The notes beneath the pieces were generated by a model. That model was not told where the DNA came from and made no database searches. It saw nothing but the letters and a program-made list of their open reading frames with translations. A DNA stretch of 64,000 bases from Smallanthus sonchifolius. Lineage: Eukaryota > Streptophyta > Magnoliopsida > Asterales > Asteraceae. The position numbers were made by a program, and so were the translations under genes. The number at the start of each line of letters is the position of its first letter. Position 1 is the stretch's first letter. Positions 36,165 to 48,000 of the stretch are shown here, one piece after another. The stretch is from positions 43,535,880 to 43,599,879 of the forward strand of contig CM042042.1 of assembly GCA_023525975.1 (NCBI GenBank), written 5' to 3'.

Positions 36165-36755
36165 TTAACGTCTCTGGTAGCTTCCCACTAGAAGGAAGAT
36201 AATCACCAAGACGAGCACCGCTATGGTCACTCGGGTAGCCGATCTGGCTTCAGCTCTAGCTGCTTCCGTGCGATTCTCCGGTATTTCTTTTTTGAGGGTA
36301 GAGATTAACTCCTTTTGGTACCATAATTGGTTTGCTAGACTATCCATTCTTTGTCCTTGCAATTCGTACATTATCTCTTGCTCTATCCGTTGCTTCTCGA
36401 ACTCTGAGGTCCTCACATATTGGTGAACATCATCGATTGGAATTCCCATAGCACTAGTGGGTGCCATGGTACGCTTTGCCCAAGGGTTAGGATGGTACGG
36501 GTCGGGCATTAGATATGGGTCTCTTAGTGGGGGTGGTAACTGAGTGTGTAGATGGGGTGTCTGATACTGGTTTCTGGGTGGGGGTGATCCAGATGCTCGA
36601 AGTCTTGGGCCAGTGTTCCTTACGTTAAACCTTGGCCTGACAGTTGGGGGTGTTGGTGACCGATACACGGGTGACCCAATGTCTTCTTCCCAATTAGACT
36701 CTGCTCCGGGACGGTATACCGAGAAGGAAGGAGGGTAGGAGTCGATGTCTAGCAT
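36165..36755 (-). CDS. Unrecognised 196-residue protein with coiled coil and C-terminal membrane anchor
   Basis: The sole long frame of the LARD-like element, intact from ATG to stop. Residues 1-100 are low-complexity, rich in Pro, Arg, Ser and Tyr (for example S-P-T-P-P, S-G-S-P-P-P, L-P-P-P-L-R). Residues about 117-168 are charged and helical, with heptad-like spacing (S-E-F-E-K-Q-R-I-E-Q-E-I, S-L-A-N-Q-L, S-T-L-K-K-E-I), so a coiled coil is likely. Residues about 172-192 are hydrophobic (V-T-I-A-V-L-V-L-V-I-I-F-L-L-V-G), followed by S-Y-Q-R-R, the form of a tail-anchored membrane protein. No zinc knuckle, capsid, protease or RT motif is seen. It could be a reshaped Gag N-terminus, an env-like protein or captured host sequence; I do not recognise it. 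An intact frame in a non-autonomous element suggests recent insertion or selection. Confidence 0.65.
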   Translation of the reverse strand: MLDIDSYPPSFSVYRPGAESNWEEDIGSPVYRSPTPPTVRPRFNVRNTGPRLRASGSPPPRNQYQTPHLHTQLPPPLRDPYLMPDPYHPNPWAKRTMAPTSAMGIPIDDVHQYVRTSEFEKQRIEQEIMYELQGQRMDSLANQLWYQKELISTLKKEIPENRTEAARAEARSATRVTIAVLVLVIIFLLVGSYQRR

Positions 36756-37507
36756 AAAAACAATGTAAAGGTTGTAAGCGATAATAAAATACTAAGTGTT
36801 AAATATAGGAGTTCTCATAGGTTTATAGTTTGACTAGTCATAACACCGAGTCTTCATAATAGTATTTTAGAAATACACTTGACCTATAAGCAATGTATCC
36901 CAGAGGAGAATTCCGAGGAAAGAGGGGTGGCTCACTAGGACACACTTAAGTACCTTGTCTTTCCTTAGCTAGAATCCCTCATGGGCCTACACACTCTTCC
37001 AGCCATCATGTATTAATAACACTATTGTTGGGCTCATAGTCATGATGGGAATTGTTGTGGACCGGGCTTTGAGGCCCGAAAGTAAGGTTTGTTCATTCCA
37101 ACAGTCTTCTTCTTCTTGGAGAGTAAATGGGCTTCTTGTTTATTATTAATAGGCATTAGGCCCAATAGTTTAGATTTTGATCACGAGAGATGGTGACATT
37201 ATGTGTGTGAGATTAAGGATGTATGAAGAACTAAGTGTGTATAAGTGTGTGTTGAAACTTAGGATAGCACTTAAATGAATCAAATAGGTAGCATGTAGAT
37301 AACAATGAACATAAGCACAAAAGTTAGTGAGTAGTGTGACACATAGATTATTAAGTATTGTATCATGTAGTGTAATTACTTAGCATAACATGTAAAATAT
37401 TCACATAAGGAGTAATCATGTAACATGTAATAGCATGGCATAGTATGGGTGTCCTAAGGTTATAGTCTAGGTCAAGAGTGTCTAATAACCTAATTCCCTA
37501 TAACCAA
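36756..37507 (-). other. 5' leader of the LARD-like interior
   Basis: About 750 bp between the primer site and the ORF start in the element's sense. No frame of note. Many short ATGs precede the ORF ATG at 36755, so the leader may be spliced or bypassed. Confidence 0.55.
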
Positions 37508-37521
37508 GGCTCTAATACCAA
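37508..37521 (-). other. Primer binding site of the LARD-like element
   Basis: On the minus strand it reads TTGGTATTAGAGCC, two bases beyond the 5' LTR end at 37524. One change (T for C) from the initiator tRNA-Met core. It identifies 37524-40297 as the 5' LTR and sets the element's orientation. Confidence 0.85.
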
Positions 37522-38790
37522 TCTGTCACACCCCAACCGACGGCGGAATACGTCGGGGCGGGACATGTAGACTGTTCATGAGCTTAAGGTTGACTAAATT
37601 GTAATATATTAAATCCATTTCAATTCAAACAAACATAAACCAATTCCAAAGTACATAAATGAAATACAAATTGTTCTTGATTTAAAATTAACTAAGTCCC
37701 AAAGCCTATGTGTAGCAAGCCTTGATCAAACATTAGCACCTAAAACATGAATAAAATAAGGTCAACTAAAAAGTTGGTGAGCATACATAGATTTGTACAT
37801 AGATAGTATATAGATGTGAAAAACCAAATCCTTACATAACATGATAAAATAAGGCATTTATGGGGAGCAACTGTTGTGTAACCAAAGTACAATCAAACCT
37901 TTGTAACTAGCATGCAAAATATGTTGTCGGTAATAATCACCCCAATCTGGGTGGGTTTGTCAGACTCAATAGATCTATCATTGTTAACCGTCGGCTTGAA
38001 TAGTTAATGATTGCACATAAATTGCACACAAACAGTTAACACACCTAGCACTCAAACATAAAGCTCAAATTTTGCATACATGAATGTAAAGAGGATTTGT
38101 GGTTGTGTAGTTTATGTAAATGTAAACAATTGTGTGTATAGAGTTCATGTTTCACCCCAAAAAGTGTAAAGTGTAAAAGGGGCTATGTAATACTCACCTG
38201 AATAAACAGTGCAGATAACACTAGCGAGTATGAAGCACAAGTGATTCTCAAAACCACAAATTGACCTAGAGTGAAACGTGTATGAATTTGAATTAGAAAC
38301 ATGCAAAGAGTATGATTATCCTGACCACTATGGATGCCATAGAACGATTATCCTTGCGTATTTGATGTGGAATTATTGCTTTGTATATCCTAGGTACTTA
38401 TGTTAACGGGAATATAAAAAAATCATTGATTAAACGTTGTATAGAAAGGCGAAATAAAGGAATTCGAGTGTTTGAAATTGACCTTGACTATTTAAATAAT
38501 GACCTTGTAATAAAAGTATTAGTTACGTAATTATGATAATTCAACACTATGAACATGACGTATATTGCCCGACTTAAAAAGAGAAATAATTGTTTAAGGG
38601 CATAAAAAAAACTATAAGAATAGTTTATACTCTAAATAAAAGAACGGAGGATTATTAGCCAAAACAGTAAAAACTAGTTCCAAAATCGTGTATTGGTATT
38701 TATCCGAGTCGAAAGCAAGTTATTAAAGTATTAAAATTAATTGCTATGAAGGAGAACATAGAAAATCGTTTTTAAAAAAATATATGAAGG

Positions 38791-38860
38791 CAACAGGGTT
38801 CAAACCCAGGTCTGTTTCGACCAAGTCCAGCGACTTAACCAACTGAACTATGACTCCTGA
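38791..38860 (-). other. tRNA-like module with matching A-box
   Basis: On the minus strand TAGTTCAGTTGG (38839-38850) matches the tRNA A-box consensus, and GGTTTGAACCC (38797-38807) differs from the B-box at one base. Between them is GTTAAGTCGCTGGACTTGG, resembling a D-loop and anticodon arm. In the 3' LTR copy the B-box half is broken (GGGTTCAAACAATGG on the plus strand near 32603). Confidence 0.6.
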
Positions 38861-38945
38861 TGTGAAGAACACGAAACTAGAAGATCTTAAAACCAATTTG
38901 AAATCAAACAGTCTGCAATAATAAAAAAATGAATGCAAAAACGTA

Positions 38946-39020
38946 GGAACCAGGACTCGAACACGCGACCCATGCTGCGTAAAACCAAAACCTTACCACC
39001 CAGCTCCGCCTGTCTAGGCC
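38946..39020 (-). other. Second tRNA-like module of the 5' LTR
   Basis: On the minus strand GAGCTGGGTGGTAAGG is followed about 40 bp later by TGTTCGAGTCC (one change from the B-box), with GGACT/AGTCC-type pairing around it. It is duplicated at about 32751-32830 in the 3' LTR. Together with the first module it lies downstream of the first donor-like site. Confidence 0.5.
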
Positions 39021-40091
39021 TACAAGAACTCAAACCCACATTCTTTTAACCCGAAACTCGCTGACTCGTTCTTCCCCACCCAATCGATCTCTAAGCCCTA
39101 AATCGATCAAAACAATTTTGATCCAAACGATAGAATTAGGGCTATTGTTTAACTGATGACTGCGAGATTGTCTGTGTGATTTAATTTGATTATAAGATTG
39201 TTTTAGCATGGTTTTAATCGTATGAACAATCCGAAAACCCTAAGTCATTTCTTGAACAAAACAGATGGAATTCGATCGAATAAGGATCTTGAATCATAGG
39301 GCTTTTATTCTACTGTTAAAAACGAAAATATGGGTGTATGACTTACCTAGAACGAATGCGCGAGGAGGACGAACGGATAAAGCCTTTTGGTTCGGGTTCT
39401 TCAAGCCTAACTGAGTTCTAGAGGGGGTATTGTCGTACCATTTTGAGTTTAGGATGATGGCTAAAGGTGTCGCGAAGGTGTATGAATAGATTATAGGTGC
39501 TAATTTCATTTGAACTCGTCAATTTGATTTGGCATTGACCGAACGGTTACGGGATTGATTTTCGAATCAATTCATTTAATTTGCAATTAAATAGTCAATG
39601 GTTTAAGTTTGGAAACATACCAGCAACGTCTGTGAATGATTTCTGACCTCTACGCATGATTAATTCCATGAGTTGAATTCGAAATTTTTTTTAGTTTGAC
39701 TCTGGAAAGTCAAACGCGCTTTCATCAATTCTAGCCACAATAACCGTGTAATTGGTTGGTGAATCGAGTTGGAAATCAATCGTGACATGATTAGGCATAA
39801 ATAGCAAGTCCAATAATTCTGGATTGGGACTGATTTTGAATCGGATTACAGGGGTAATTGTTCTTGTTAACCTTGGTGTGGTCAAAGGTACGAATTTGGG
39901 GTTCAAAACATGAGGGGGGTTTCTAAGCCAAGTTTATTTGTTTTAAAATCTTATCTCAATTATTTATAAAAATGGTTTTTCTATAATATTTATAAAAATT
40001 TACATTTAGTTATAAAGATTTTATAAAAGGAATGTTTTTTTTTACAAGATCACGAGGATTGTATAAATGATTTATTGAAACGATAAAAATG

Positions 40092-40128
<37 letters not shown>

Positions 40129-40307
40129 TTGTAAATATGCATTTATAAGTTACATATGTATATATAATAGTGAATAATATGTTATTGTAAAGTTGGAAAA
40201 ATTTGAGTTTAATATTCGTCAAATTAATGTGGTAAGTACGGGTTTGAATAGAATTGTTATTGTATAAAAATAATGCCCGAAAATCTTGGATGTTACACAT
40301 TGCAGTC

Positions 40308-40526
40308 ATGTTGACATCATCCATATCACCCTCTTCGGACGAGGAGCACATCATTTGCATTGCATCATCATTCCCAGTGGCGACACTCGGGGAATCACCA
40401 GAACATCACCCACTCCCGTCCGAGGGCAGCGAGACGGAGCCTTCGGAGGAGTCCCTTACATCACCACCACTCGTTGGGTATGGTGGGCTTTCTCAGGTCC
40501 ATATTATGGACGACACTCAGCATTAA
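40308..40526 (+). pseudogene. gag: Gag N-terminal remnant of the decayed chromovirus
   Basis: Six bases after the CATTG duplication an ATG opens a 72-residue frame: Ser-rich and acidic (S-S-D-E-E-H, P-S-E-G-S-E-T-E-P-S-E-E-S), like the N-terminus of Gag in plant chromoviruses. It ends at a TAA and no capsid or zinc knuckle follows in any clear frame. The start of gag was only just missed by the 31285-40297 insertion. Confidence 0.5.
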
Positions 40527-41889
40527 CACACGTCTCTTTGGGAGTTAGGATCGTCGGAGGCGAGTCCCTACTGTTACCACTAGCAGCAATACGCCGAGTG
40601 AAGGTAGACCACTGCACGCATTATTGCAAGATCCACTGGCATGTAGATGTCATCACCTTCCCGAGCCATGGGCTCGCGTCCTTGGTCGATATTCTGTTGA
40701 AGATAGATTGACCACAAAGTTGAGAACGCATTACTCATTATTTACTCAAAACCCTATCATGACTCAGTTGTAAGGACGGCTACCTTGCCCCTTCCTGTAC
40801 CTCGTATCCATGAATTAGTTTCACTTCTCAAAGTTGCATTTCATGTACATGTTTGTTTCATGTACATGTTCCCGTCTACAATTCACTGGATTGGACCCTC
40901 GTATTGTGTTTCAACTCGAGTGAATACTCGGATCAAATGATTCCTGACTACTCATCCGGATACGGATCCTAGTTAAACAACTTATAGTTGACTAAGCTTC
41001 TCAATGACTTATCATATCTGGCAACACTCTGTACTCATAAATACATGCTAAAGGACATTATGACATAAGACAGTGAGAACTAGGTGAGCGTGCAAAGCAA
41101 ATTATCATTACGGGTGCACACGTAATAGTAATTTGAGGTGCATGTAAGTCCTGGTGAAACCTAGTGTGTGGATAAATGGTCCTAATCAATGATTTACAAA
41201 CTTAAGTTTCCACTGTAAGTAAAAATTCTCGTAACACGCTCAACGACTAGTTGTTATCGTTAAACCTGTTCAACAGATGATGGACGCGACTATCCGGTTG
41301 AAAATGTTTACGGACACACTGAGCTATCATCAATAGGATCCATCATCTTATCTCACTCATGTAAGAGTCTTAGTGAAATTAATACTCTCATCTAAACATG
41401 ATCACAGAAACCATCTTGATTGAAATTCTAATAGAATCTCATGGCAAACTTATCGACTCCAACTATGTAAGTGGAATTTGAGAAATTCTTTCTAAGTTAA
41501 CATGTTATTTCTTACACTCCAAGAATAAATTTCATTTGACCCTATTACCTTATCCTGTGACTAATCCCCATCCTAATTGGATTTATACCCCAAGATATCC
41601 AACTCTCTAAACGGACTTCTTTCTCGCAAAACGATTCTGTTGATCCACTGACATTAGAAAACGAGGAGTTAATCTAACCTGCCATCAGTTGAACGCGAGT
41701 ACTTAAACAGTCGACCTATTCCTTGTATTACTGGAATCTATATCTCATTAGATTTTCCTTCCTATATCTGAACCTCTTTCCTTGACCTTTGCATTGACCG
41801 ACGCTTACCTTATAAGCACTGATCTTATTAGAAATCTCAGCATGACTTCACAATTTTCAAGTTGGTACAACCGTACTCCAACTCTATTA
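40527..41889 (+). other. Decayed gag/protease region, no readable gene
   Basis: Occupies the place of gag and the N-terminal protease in the decayed chromovirus. Only scattered short frames remain, none with a capsid, CCHC or DSGA motif that I can support. Confidence 0.5.
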
Positions 41890-42106
41890 GAAACCAAGTA
41901 TACTATTGATAGCAGACGGTCAGATAATTGAAGCGACCAACATTCTTAAGGGATGTAAACACGGATTGGCCGGTCATAAGCTTGAGATTGACCTCATGCC
42001 AGCCACACTTGGCAGCATTGACGTAATCATTGGCATGGATTGGTTACCTAAGAACCGACTAGAAATCATTTGTCATGACAAAATCGTTCGCCAACCTCTC
42101 CCTAGA
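41890..42106 (+). pseudogene. pol: Protease C-terminal fragment of the decayed chromovirus
   Basis: Encodes I-A-D-G-Q-I-I-E-A-T-N-I, then L-A-G-H...I-D-L-M-P and D-V-I-I-G-M-D-W-L, the conserved second half of chromovirus protease, ending at R-Q-P-L-P-R. The active-site half is not recognisable. The frame is cut at 42106 by the solo LTR at 42107-44997 and continues at 45003 (G-E-T-L). Confidence 0.85.
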
Positions 42107-44997
42107 TGTAATATCCAGGATTTTTCCGATGTATTTTTCCCTAAACCCATGCACGTATTGAGCATTCGAATCTTAGAAACTTATTAAAAAATACATTTTT
42201 ATTAGTAAAAAAAAACAATTATACTTGGTATATATATATAAGACAAATATATTTATGTATCTTATAAATAAAAATGTTTGAAAACTTTATAAGTTTATAA
42301 TTATATAAATAAAATAATTTATAAACTTATTTTTAATACTTAAATTTGTAAGCTCTAAATCTTATTAATTATTTTATAAAAATTATAAAATAATAAAAAC
42401 CTATAAAACTTATGTAGTTTTAATAAAACATATTATTGTTTTATAAATTTCACGGACCAAAACGGTCATATTGAAAACCCATTTTAAACTTAAAATCAAA
42501 TTTTAACATAAAATAACAAAACTTCGGAACTACAAGGACTGAATCTGTAATTAACCCAAACTTCCAGTTTGGAAACGGATCCTAAGATCGAATCCCACTG
42601 GAGCCGTTTTTGAGCTCGAAAAATCAAAAAAGCGTGTTCCGGACGAATTCAATGCTTCTCGAGCACCGAAGCAGGCGTGCGACCCTAGCCCGAGACATTT
42701 CGATTATCGATTCCAACTGTAACACGGCGTGGGCTCGGTCTTTGAACCGCCATTACTCAACCGTGAACCTCCCAACCAACTAAGCCTTTAATGTTGAAAT
42801 CATCTATAAATACCGACTCCCTCAGCTCAACAACATCACCTCAAATCACTCTCAAACAACGATTTCACGGATTCGCATCCACATTCTCCGATTTGGAGCC
42901 ACGACAGCCGACGACGAGGCCCGACTCGTTCTCCTCCGATTCGAAACCGATTAAGGTAATTTTTGAGTCCATTCATTTCGTTTCCATTCTAGCATCGTTT
43001 GCCCTCTGTCAATCGTCAAAGACAGAGGGATTAACAGGTCGGATTTAAGGGATTTCAACTCTAGGGTTCTTGAGGATTTGGGGGCGATCCGGGACGATGT
43101 TTATCAAAACTGTTTCAGTGTTTAAACTCAACAAGACCTGTAGTCGGGATGGTTAAGTCAGTGCGTGTTTGGGTAACCCGGGGAGGGCGCGGGTTCGATC
43201 CGGCCGACCCCCCCATTTTTCTTATTTCACGTTTTTTGTGTTATTTATTCAGATTTATCATCCCAAATAATTTTTATAAAACCTATTAAACTTTTATAAA
43301 CTGAAAAACGGTTTTTATTTACATTTTTCAGATTTTGAAATATTTCTTTTTATAAAACTTATAATTTCACAGGAATTATTTATTCAAAACAAGAAGGTTT
43401 AATTTATCATTTGTTTCCTAAAAACTAAAGGAATTCTTTTAAATCTTGAACTTATAAATCTTTTATTTAATTTAGGAAACTTATATGAATCTTGTAAATT
43501 TGGAATTATTTATAAGATTTATAAACATAAAATTTAAACCATTTATATTAAGTTGAAAAGAGAATTATATATATACTTATTTTATATAATTATTTATAAA
43601 CTTATAAATCTTAAAACTTATAACTCAAAAATATATATATGTGTCCTACTTAAACTACAAGATAATAATACTTAAACACTTTAATAAATCTTAATTGATT
43701 TATGATGATTATTCTAAACATAACAATTAATCTTTTAGATAATTATTCATCCTTAACAAATATTTACTCTCTAAAAATTTCTATAAATCCTTAAACCATT
43801 ATTTATTCTTTAAAGTTATTACTAACCTTTTTATAATAAATACTTGTTATTTATCTCTATAATAGTTATTTATAAACTTTGATAACTATCCATACTTTAA
43901 ATAATTATCATAAATCTTTATTAACTATTAAGGCTTTCGTCTAACTATTACTTCAACTAACTATCTTGATTTTTATCACCTAACATATGTAAATTATAGT
44001 TGTAAAACTTTTTGAACAATTATTTTAATTATTCTAAACTATAAATTCATTAAAAGGTCTTATGTCATTTATTCAAAATCTTTATTTTAAACTTGATCTA
44101 AACTTCATAAACACAATTAATCCCGTCTCCCATTTGGAACCCTAGTCAAACCTTGAAATCCTAGATCTTTTACCTTAGACTTGTAGAAACAAACTTGAAA
44201 CTTTAGACTTGTATTCTTAGGCTTATCGTGGGGATATTCTCCCTCAAAGTCTTGCAACACTTAATCTTGTCGGATACTCTTTCGTCAATCCATGTGAGTA
44301 TACTTAGCCCCTTCTTTTTCCTTTCTATACTTTTGGGGTGAAACATGTTCAAAACTTTAAACTTATACAATTCTTGTACAACTATGACTAGATGCTTATT
44401 CTTATGTTAAACTTGAGACTTGTATGCTTAGATTAAACTTAAAACTAGCACATTCATTAACTTTGATCAAGCCTATGGTAACAATGATAGATCTATTGTA
44501 TTTGACCAATCCACCTTGATTGATTGACCCCTTCGGGGGGGAGCCCTTGGTGATTGTTACTGAATTAAACTTTAAACTTGAGACTTATAAGGGTAACCTG
44601 CGGGTTATGCCTAAACTTGGTTGGAGGGTTGAAATGCACAATGTTTAAGATACTTGTTTTCTCATACTTACATTATAGAATGCACATATCATAGTGAATT
44701 GTAATTCTTTTCAAAAACTTGATAAACTGTGTCAAAACCTTTGTATCTCACCAACTATTTTGTAGTTGACAGATTCTTTCACATGTTTCAGGTTTACATC
44801 ATGAGACTTATTCGTGAACACATAGGATGCTTTGGACCTAGACTACTTAAATTAAATGTTGTATTCGTATTATTCTTCCTTGTATTGAATCTTAAATTAT
44901 TCATTAATGAAATATCGAAACTTTAATAGTTAACCTTGTGCTATTGAACAACCGCGTCCGCCCCGACGTATAATCCGCCGTCGGTTGGGGTGTGACA
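42107..44997 (+). mobile_element. Solo LTR inserted in the protease region
   Basis: 2891 bp, TGTAATATCC...GGTTGGGGTGTGACA, with target duplication CTAGA (42102-42106, 44998-45002). Its right end matches the LARD-like family. It shows donor-like TTAAG/GTAATT (GT 42956), a tRNA-like module, a long AT-rich tract (43220-44120), donor-like GTGAGT (GT 44294), the block at 44307-44348 and acceptor-like CATGTTTCAG (AG 44790-44791). Confidence 0.93.
43143..43208 (+). other. tRNA-like module in the 42107 solo LTR
   Basis: GTCGG...CCGAC can close an outer stem. GGTTAAGTCAGTG is D-arm-like. GGTTCGATCCG (43192-43202) matches the B-box except the last base. Same relative position as the modules in the other LTR families. 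Confidence 0.5.
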
Positions 44998-45002
44998 CTA
45001 GA

Positions 45003-48000
45003 GGAGAAACTCTTTCTGTTCAAAATGAAGGGATTGGTGCAGTCGTGGGCATCATACCCATTATGAAAGCGTAGAAGTGCCTAAGGCTGGCAATTTTAGA
45101 CACGTACACGAATACACGACACGAACCTACACGATCTTAACAGGTATCGTGTATGGCCTTATCGTGTTTCGTGTCCTAAACAGTCTACCTGTTAATTTTC
45201 ATGTATAAACAGGTAAAATACATGTTTACATATTAAGTACCTGTTAGTACATGTTAAGATTTTTTTAAAATAAAAAAAAATACTAAAATATGATATTATA
45301 CCTGGTAAAATACATGTTAAGTACCTGTTCGTACCCGGTAAATACATGTTAGTACTTGTTAAGACTTTTGTTTCACTAAAAAGGTTCTTAAACATTTGTT
45401 TCTAAACAGGTCTTATCGTGTTTTATCGTGTCTTATCATGTTAAACAGGTATAAACAGGTTCGTGTTCGTGTTTGGGAAAAAGTACACGATAAGTTATCG
45501 TGTCGTGTTCGTGTATACATATTTCGTGTTCGTGTCTTATCGTGTTCGTGTCTTATCGTGTACGTGTATACACGATATGCCAGCCCTAGAAGTGCCTGCG
45601 GAAGGGCCATACTTCTACTTTGATACTATCACTGCACAACCATCCGAATGAAAGAAGATAGAAGACACCCTGATAGTTCATGAATTTCCATAATTATTTC
45701 CCGAAGACCTACTTGGTCTTCCACCTCACCGTCAAATTGAATCTCAAATTGACCTAGCATCCGGAGCAGCGCATCTTGCCCGGGCACCCTATAGAATTGC
45801 ACCTAGTGAATTACAAGGACTATCTACACAACTACAAGAGTTGTTGGATAAAGTTTTCATCCGACCTAGCTCATCGCCATGGGGAGCTCTGGTCGTATTT
45901 GTTAAGAAGAAGGACGGTACTTTCCGAATGTGCATCGACTATCATGAGCTGAACAAAGTGACGATCAACAATTGTTATCCTCTACCCCGCATAGATGATC
46001 TGTTTGATCTACTCCAAGGGTCAAGCTTCTATTACAAGATATATATCATATCTGGTTACCATCAATTGAGAGTACGAGATGAGGACATCTCTAAGACTGC
46101 CTTTAGAACTAGGTACGACCACTATGAGTTTATGGTCATGCATTCCGGATTAACCAACGCACCCACGGTGTTCATGGACCTCATGAACTGTGTGTGTAAA
46201 CCCTACCATGATCAGTTCTTCATCGTTTTCATTGACGACATCCTCATCTATTCCAAGAACTAAGGGGAGCATGAGGAGCACCTACGTTTGATTCTGGAAT
46301 TGATAAAGCAGGAGCAGCTGTATGCTATGTTTTCCAAGTGCGAATTCTGGATTCGTGAAGTTCAATTTTTAGGACATGTGGTTAATGAGAATGGAATACA
46401 TGTCGATCCATCTAAAATAGAAGCCATCAAGAATTGGGCAGCACCGACGACTCCGACAGTGGTGCGACAATTTCTGGAATTTGCTGGCTATTATTGTCAA
46501 TTCATCGAGGGATTTTCCAAGATCGCCCAACCCCTCACTACTCTTACTCAAAAGGGGAAACCCTATAACCGGAGCAATACTCAGGAATCAGCATTCCAAC
46601 TGTTAAAACAGAAACTCTGTAGTGCACCTATCTATCTCTTCCCAAAGGAACGGATGACTTTGCAGTGTATTGCAATACCTCAATTCAAGGTCTTGGATGT
46701 GTGTTGATGCAACGCGAAAAGGTTATCGCATACGCTTCCCGTCCATTTGAAGGTTATAAGAAAAACTACACTACCCATGACCTAGAATTGGGAGCTGTAG
46801 TGTTTGCTTTGAAAATCTAGAGACATTACTTGGACGGTACCAAGTGCACCATTTACACCGATCACAAGAGTCTTCAGCACATATTCGAACAGAAGGAGTT
46901 GAACATCCGACAACGCCGTTGGATCGAACTTTTGAACGACTATGAATGTACTATCAAGTATCATCCGGGCAAGGCTAATGTGGTAGCTGATGCCTTAAGT
47001 CGAAAGAAAACCAAGCCAAAACGAGTTCGAGCATTACAGCTCACTATTCACACCGGGTGGCCTGATAAAATCCGTAGTGCTCAACTTAAAGCCCTGAAAG
47101 GGGAGAATCTACCGCTGGAAGTCACGCGGTATGGTAGAACAACTTGAAATCAAATCTGACGGCATTCGCTACTTCACCGAGCGAATATGAGTTCCAAAGT
47201 ACGGGAACGTAAGGAAACTGGGAATGGATGAATCTCACAAATCTAGCTATTCTACGAATCCTGGTATCGATAAGATGTATCATGACCTAAGGTGCTATAT
47301 TGGTGGCCGAAAATGAAAGCTGTTATAGCCACCTATGTGAGCAAGTGTCTGACTTGCGCAAAGGTCAAGGTTGAATATCAAAAGCCTTCCGGTCTACCCT
47401 AGAAACCAGAGATTCCCATGTGTAAATGGGAGCAGATATCCATGGACCTTATCACAAAATTGCCACGAACTCCTACCGGATGTGATACCATTTGGGTAAT
47501 CGTTGATCATTTAACAAAGTCCGCTCACTTCTTAGCAATCAAGGAAACAGACAAAATGGAGAAGCTTACTCGTATTTACTTGAAAGAAGTAGTATCTCGG
47601 CACGGGGTGCCAATCTCTATCATTTCGGATCGTGATGCACGATTCACCTCCCGTTTCTAGCAAGCGTTACATAAAGCTTTAGGCACACGTCTAGATATGA
47701 GCACATCATACCACCCTCAAACTGATAGCCAGGCGGAGCGTACTATTCAAACCTGGAGGATATGCTACGAGCTTGTGTGATTGATTTCGGTAACACTTGG
47801 GAGTCTCACCTACCGTTGGTGGAGTTCTCCTACATCAACACTTATCACACTAGCATCAAGGCAGCTCCATTTGAAGCACTATACGGACGAAAATGTCGTT
47901 CTCCTATTTGTTGGGCCGAGGTTGGGGATAGTCAACTTACGGCTCCTGAGCTGGTACTTGAAACTTCTGAGAAAATAGTTCAAATTCGAAATCGTATGGC

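Larger units (their letters stand above)
31285..40297 (-). mobile_element. Complete non-autonomous LTR element (LARD-like) with a novel ORF
   Basis: 9013 bp on the minus strand, bounded by the perfect 5-bp duplication CATTG (31280-31284, 40298-40302). LTRs 37524-40297 (5') and 31285-34157 (3') begin TGTAACATCC and end GGTTGGGGTGTGACA in the element's sense. The 3.4-kb interior (34158-37523) has a primer site and the TTTCG-AGACGAAA motif before the 3' LTR, but no gag capsid, zinc knuckle, protease, RT or integrase. The only sizeable frame is the 196-residue ORF at 36165-36755. It must have been mobilised in trans. The same LTR family occurs here as solo LTRs or relatives at 15619 and 42107. 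Confidence 0.9.
37524..40297 (-). repeat. 5' LTR of the LARD-like element
   Basis: 2774 bp, nearly the same as 31285-34157. It keeps the better-preserved tRNA-like modules, the CCCC...GGGGTGAAACATG block (38144-38180) and the donor-like site (about 38200). Differences from the 3' LTR are a few percent plus two length changes. Confidence 0.92.

Noticed and set aside
40254..40711. Two overlapping plus-strand frames of 90 and 141 codons after the LARD-like element
   Set aside because: They begin inside LTR sequence, so the frame starts are artefacts; only 40308-40526 fits a gag N-terminus.
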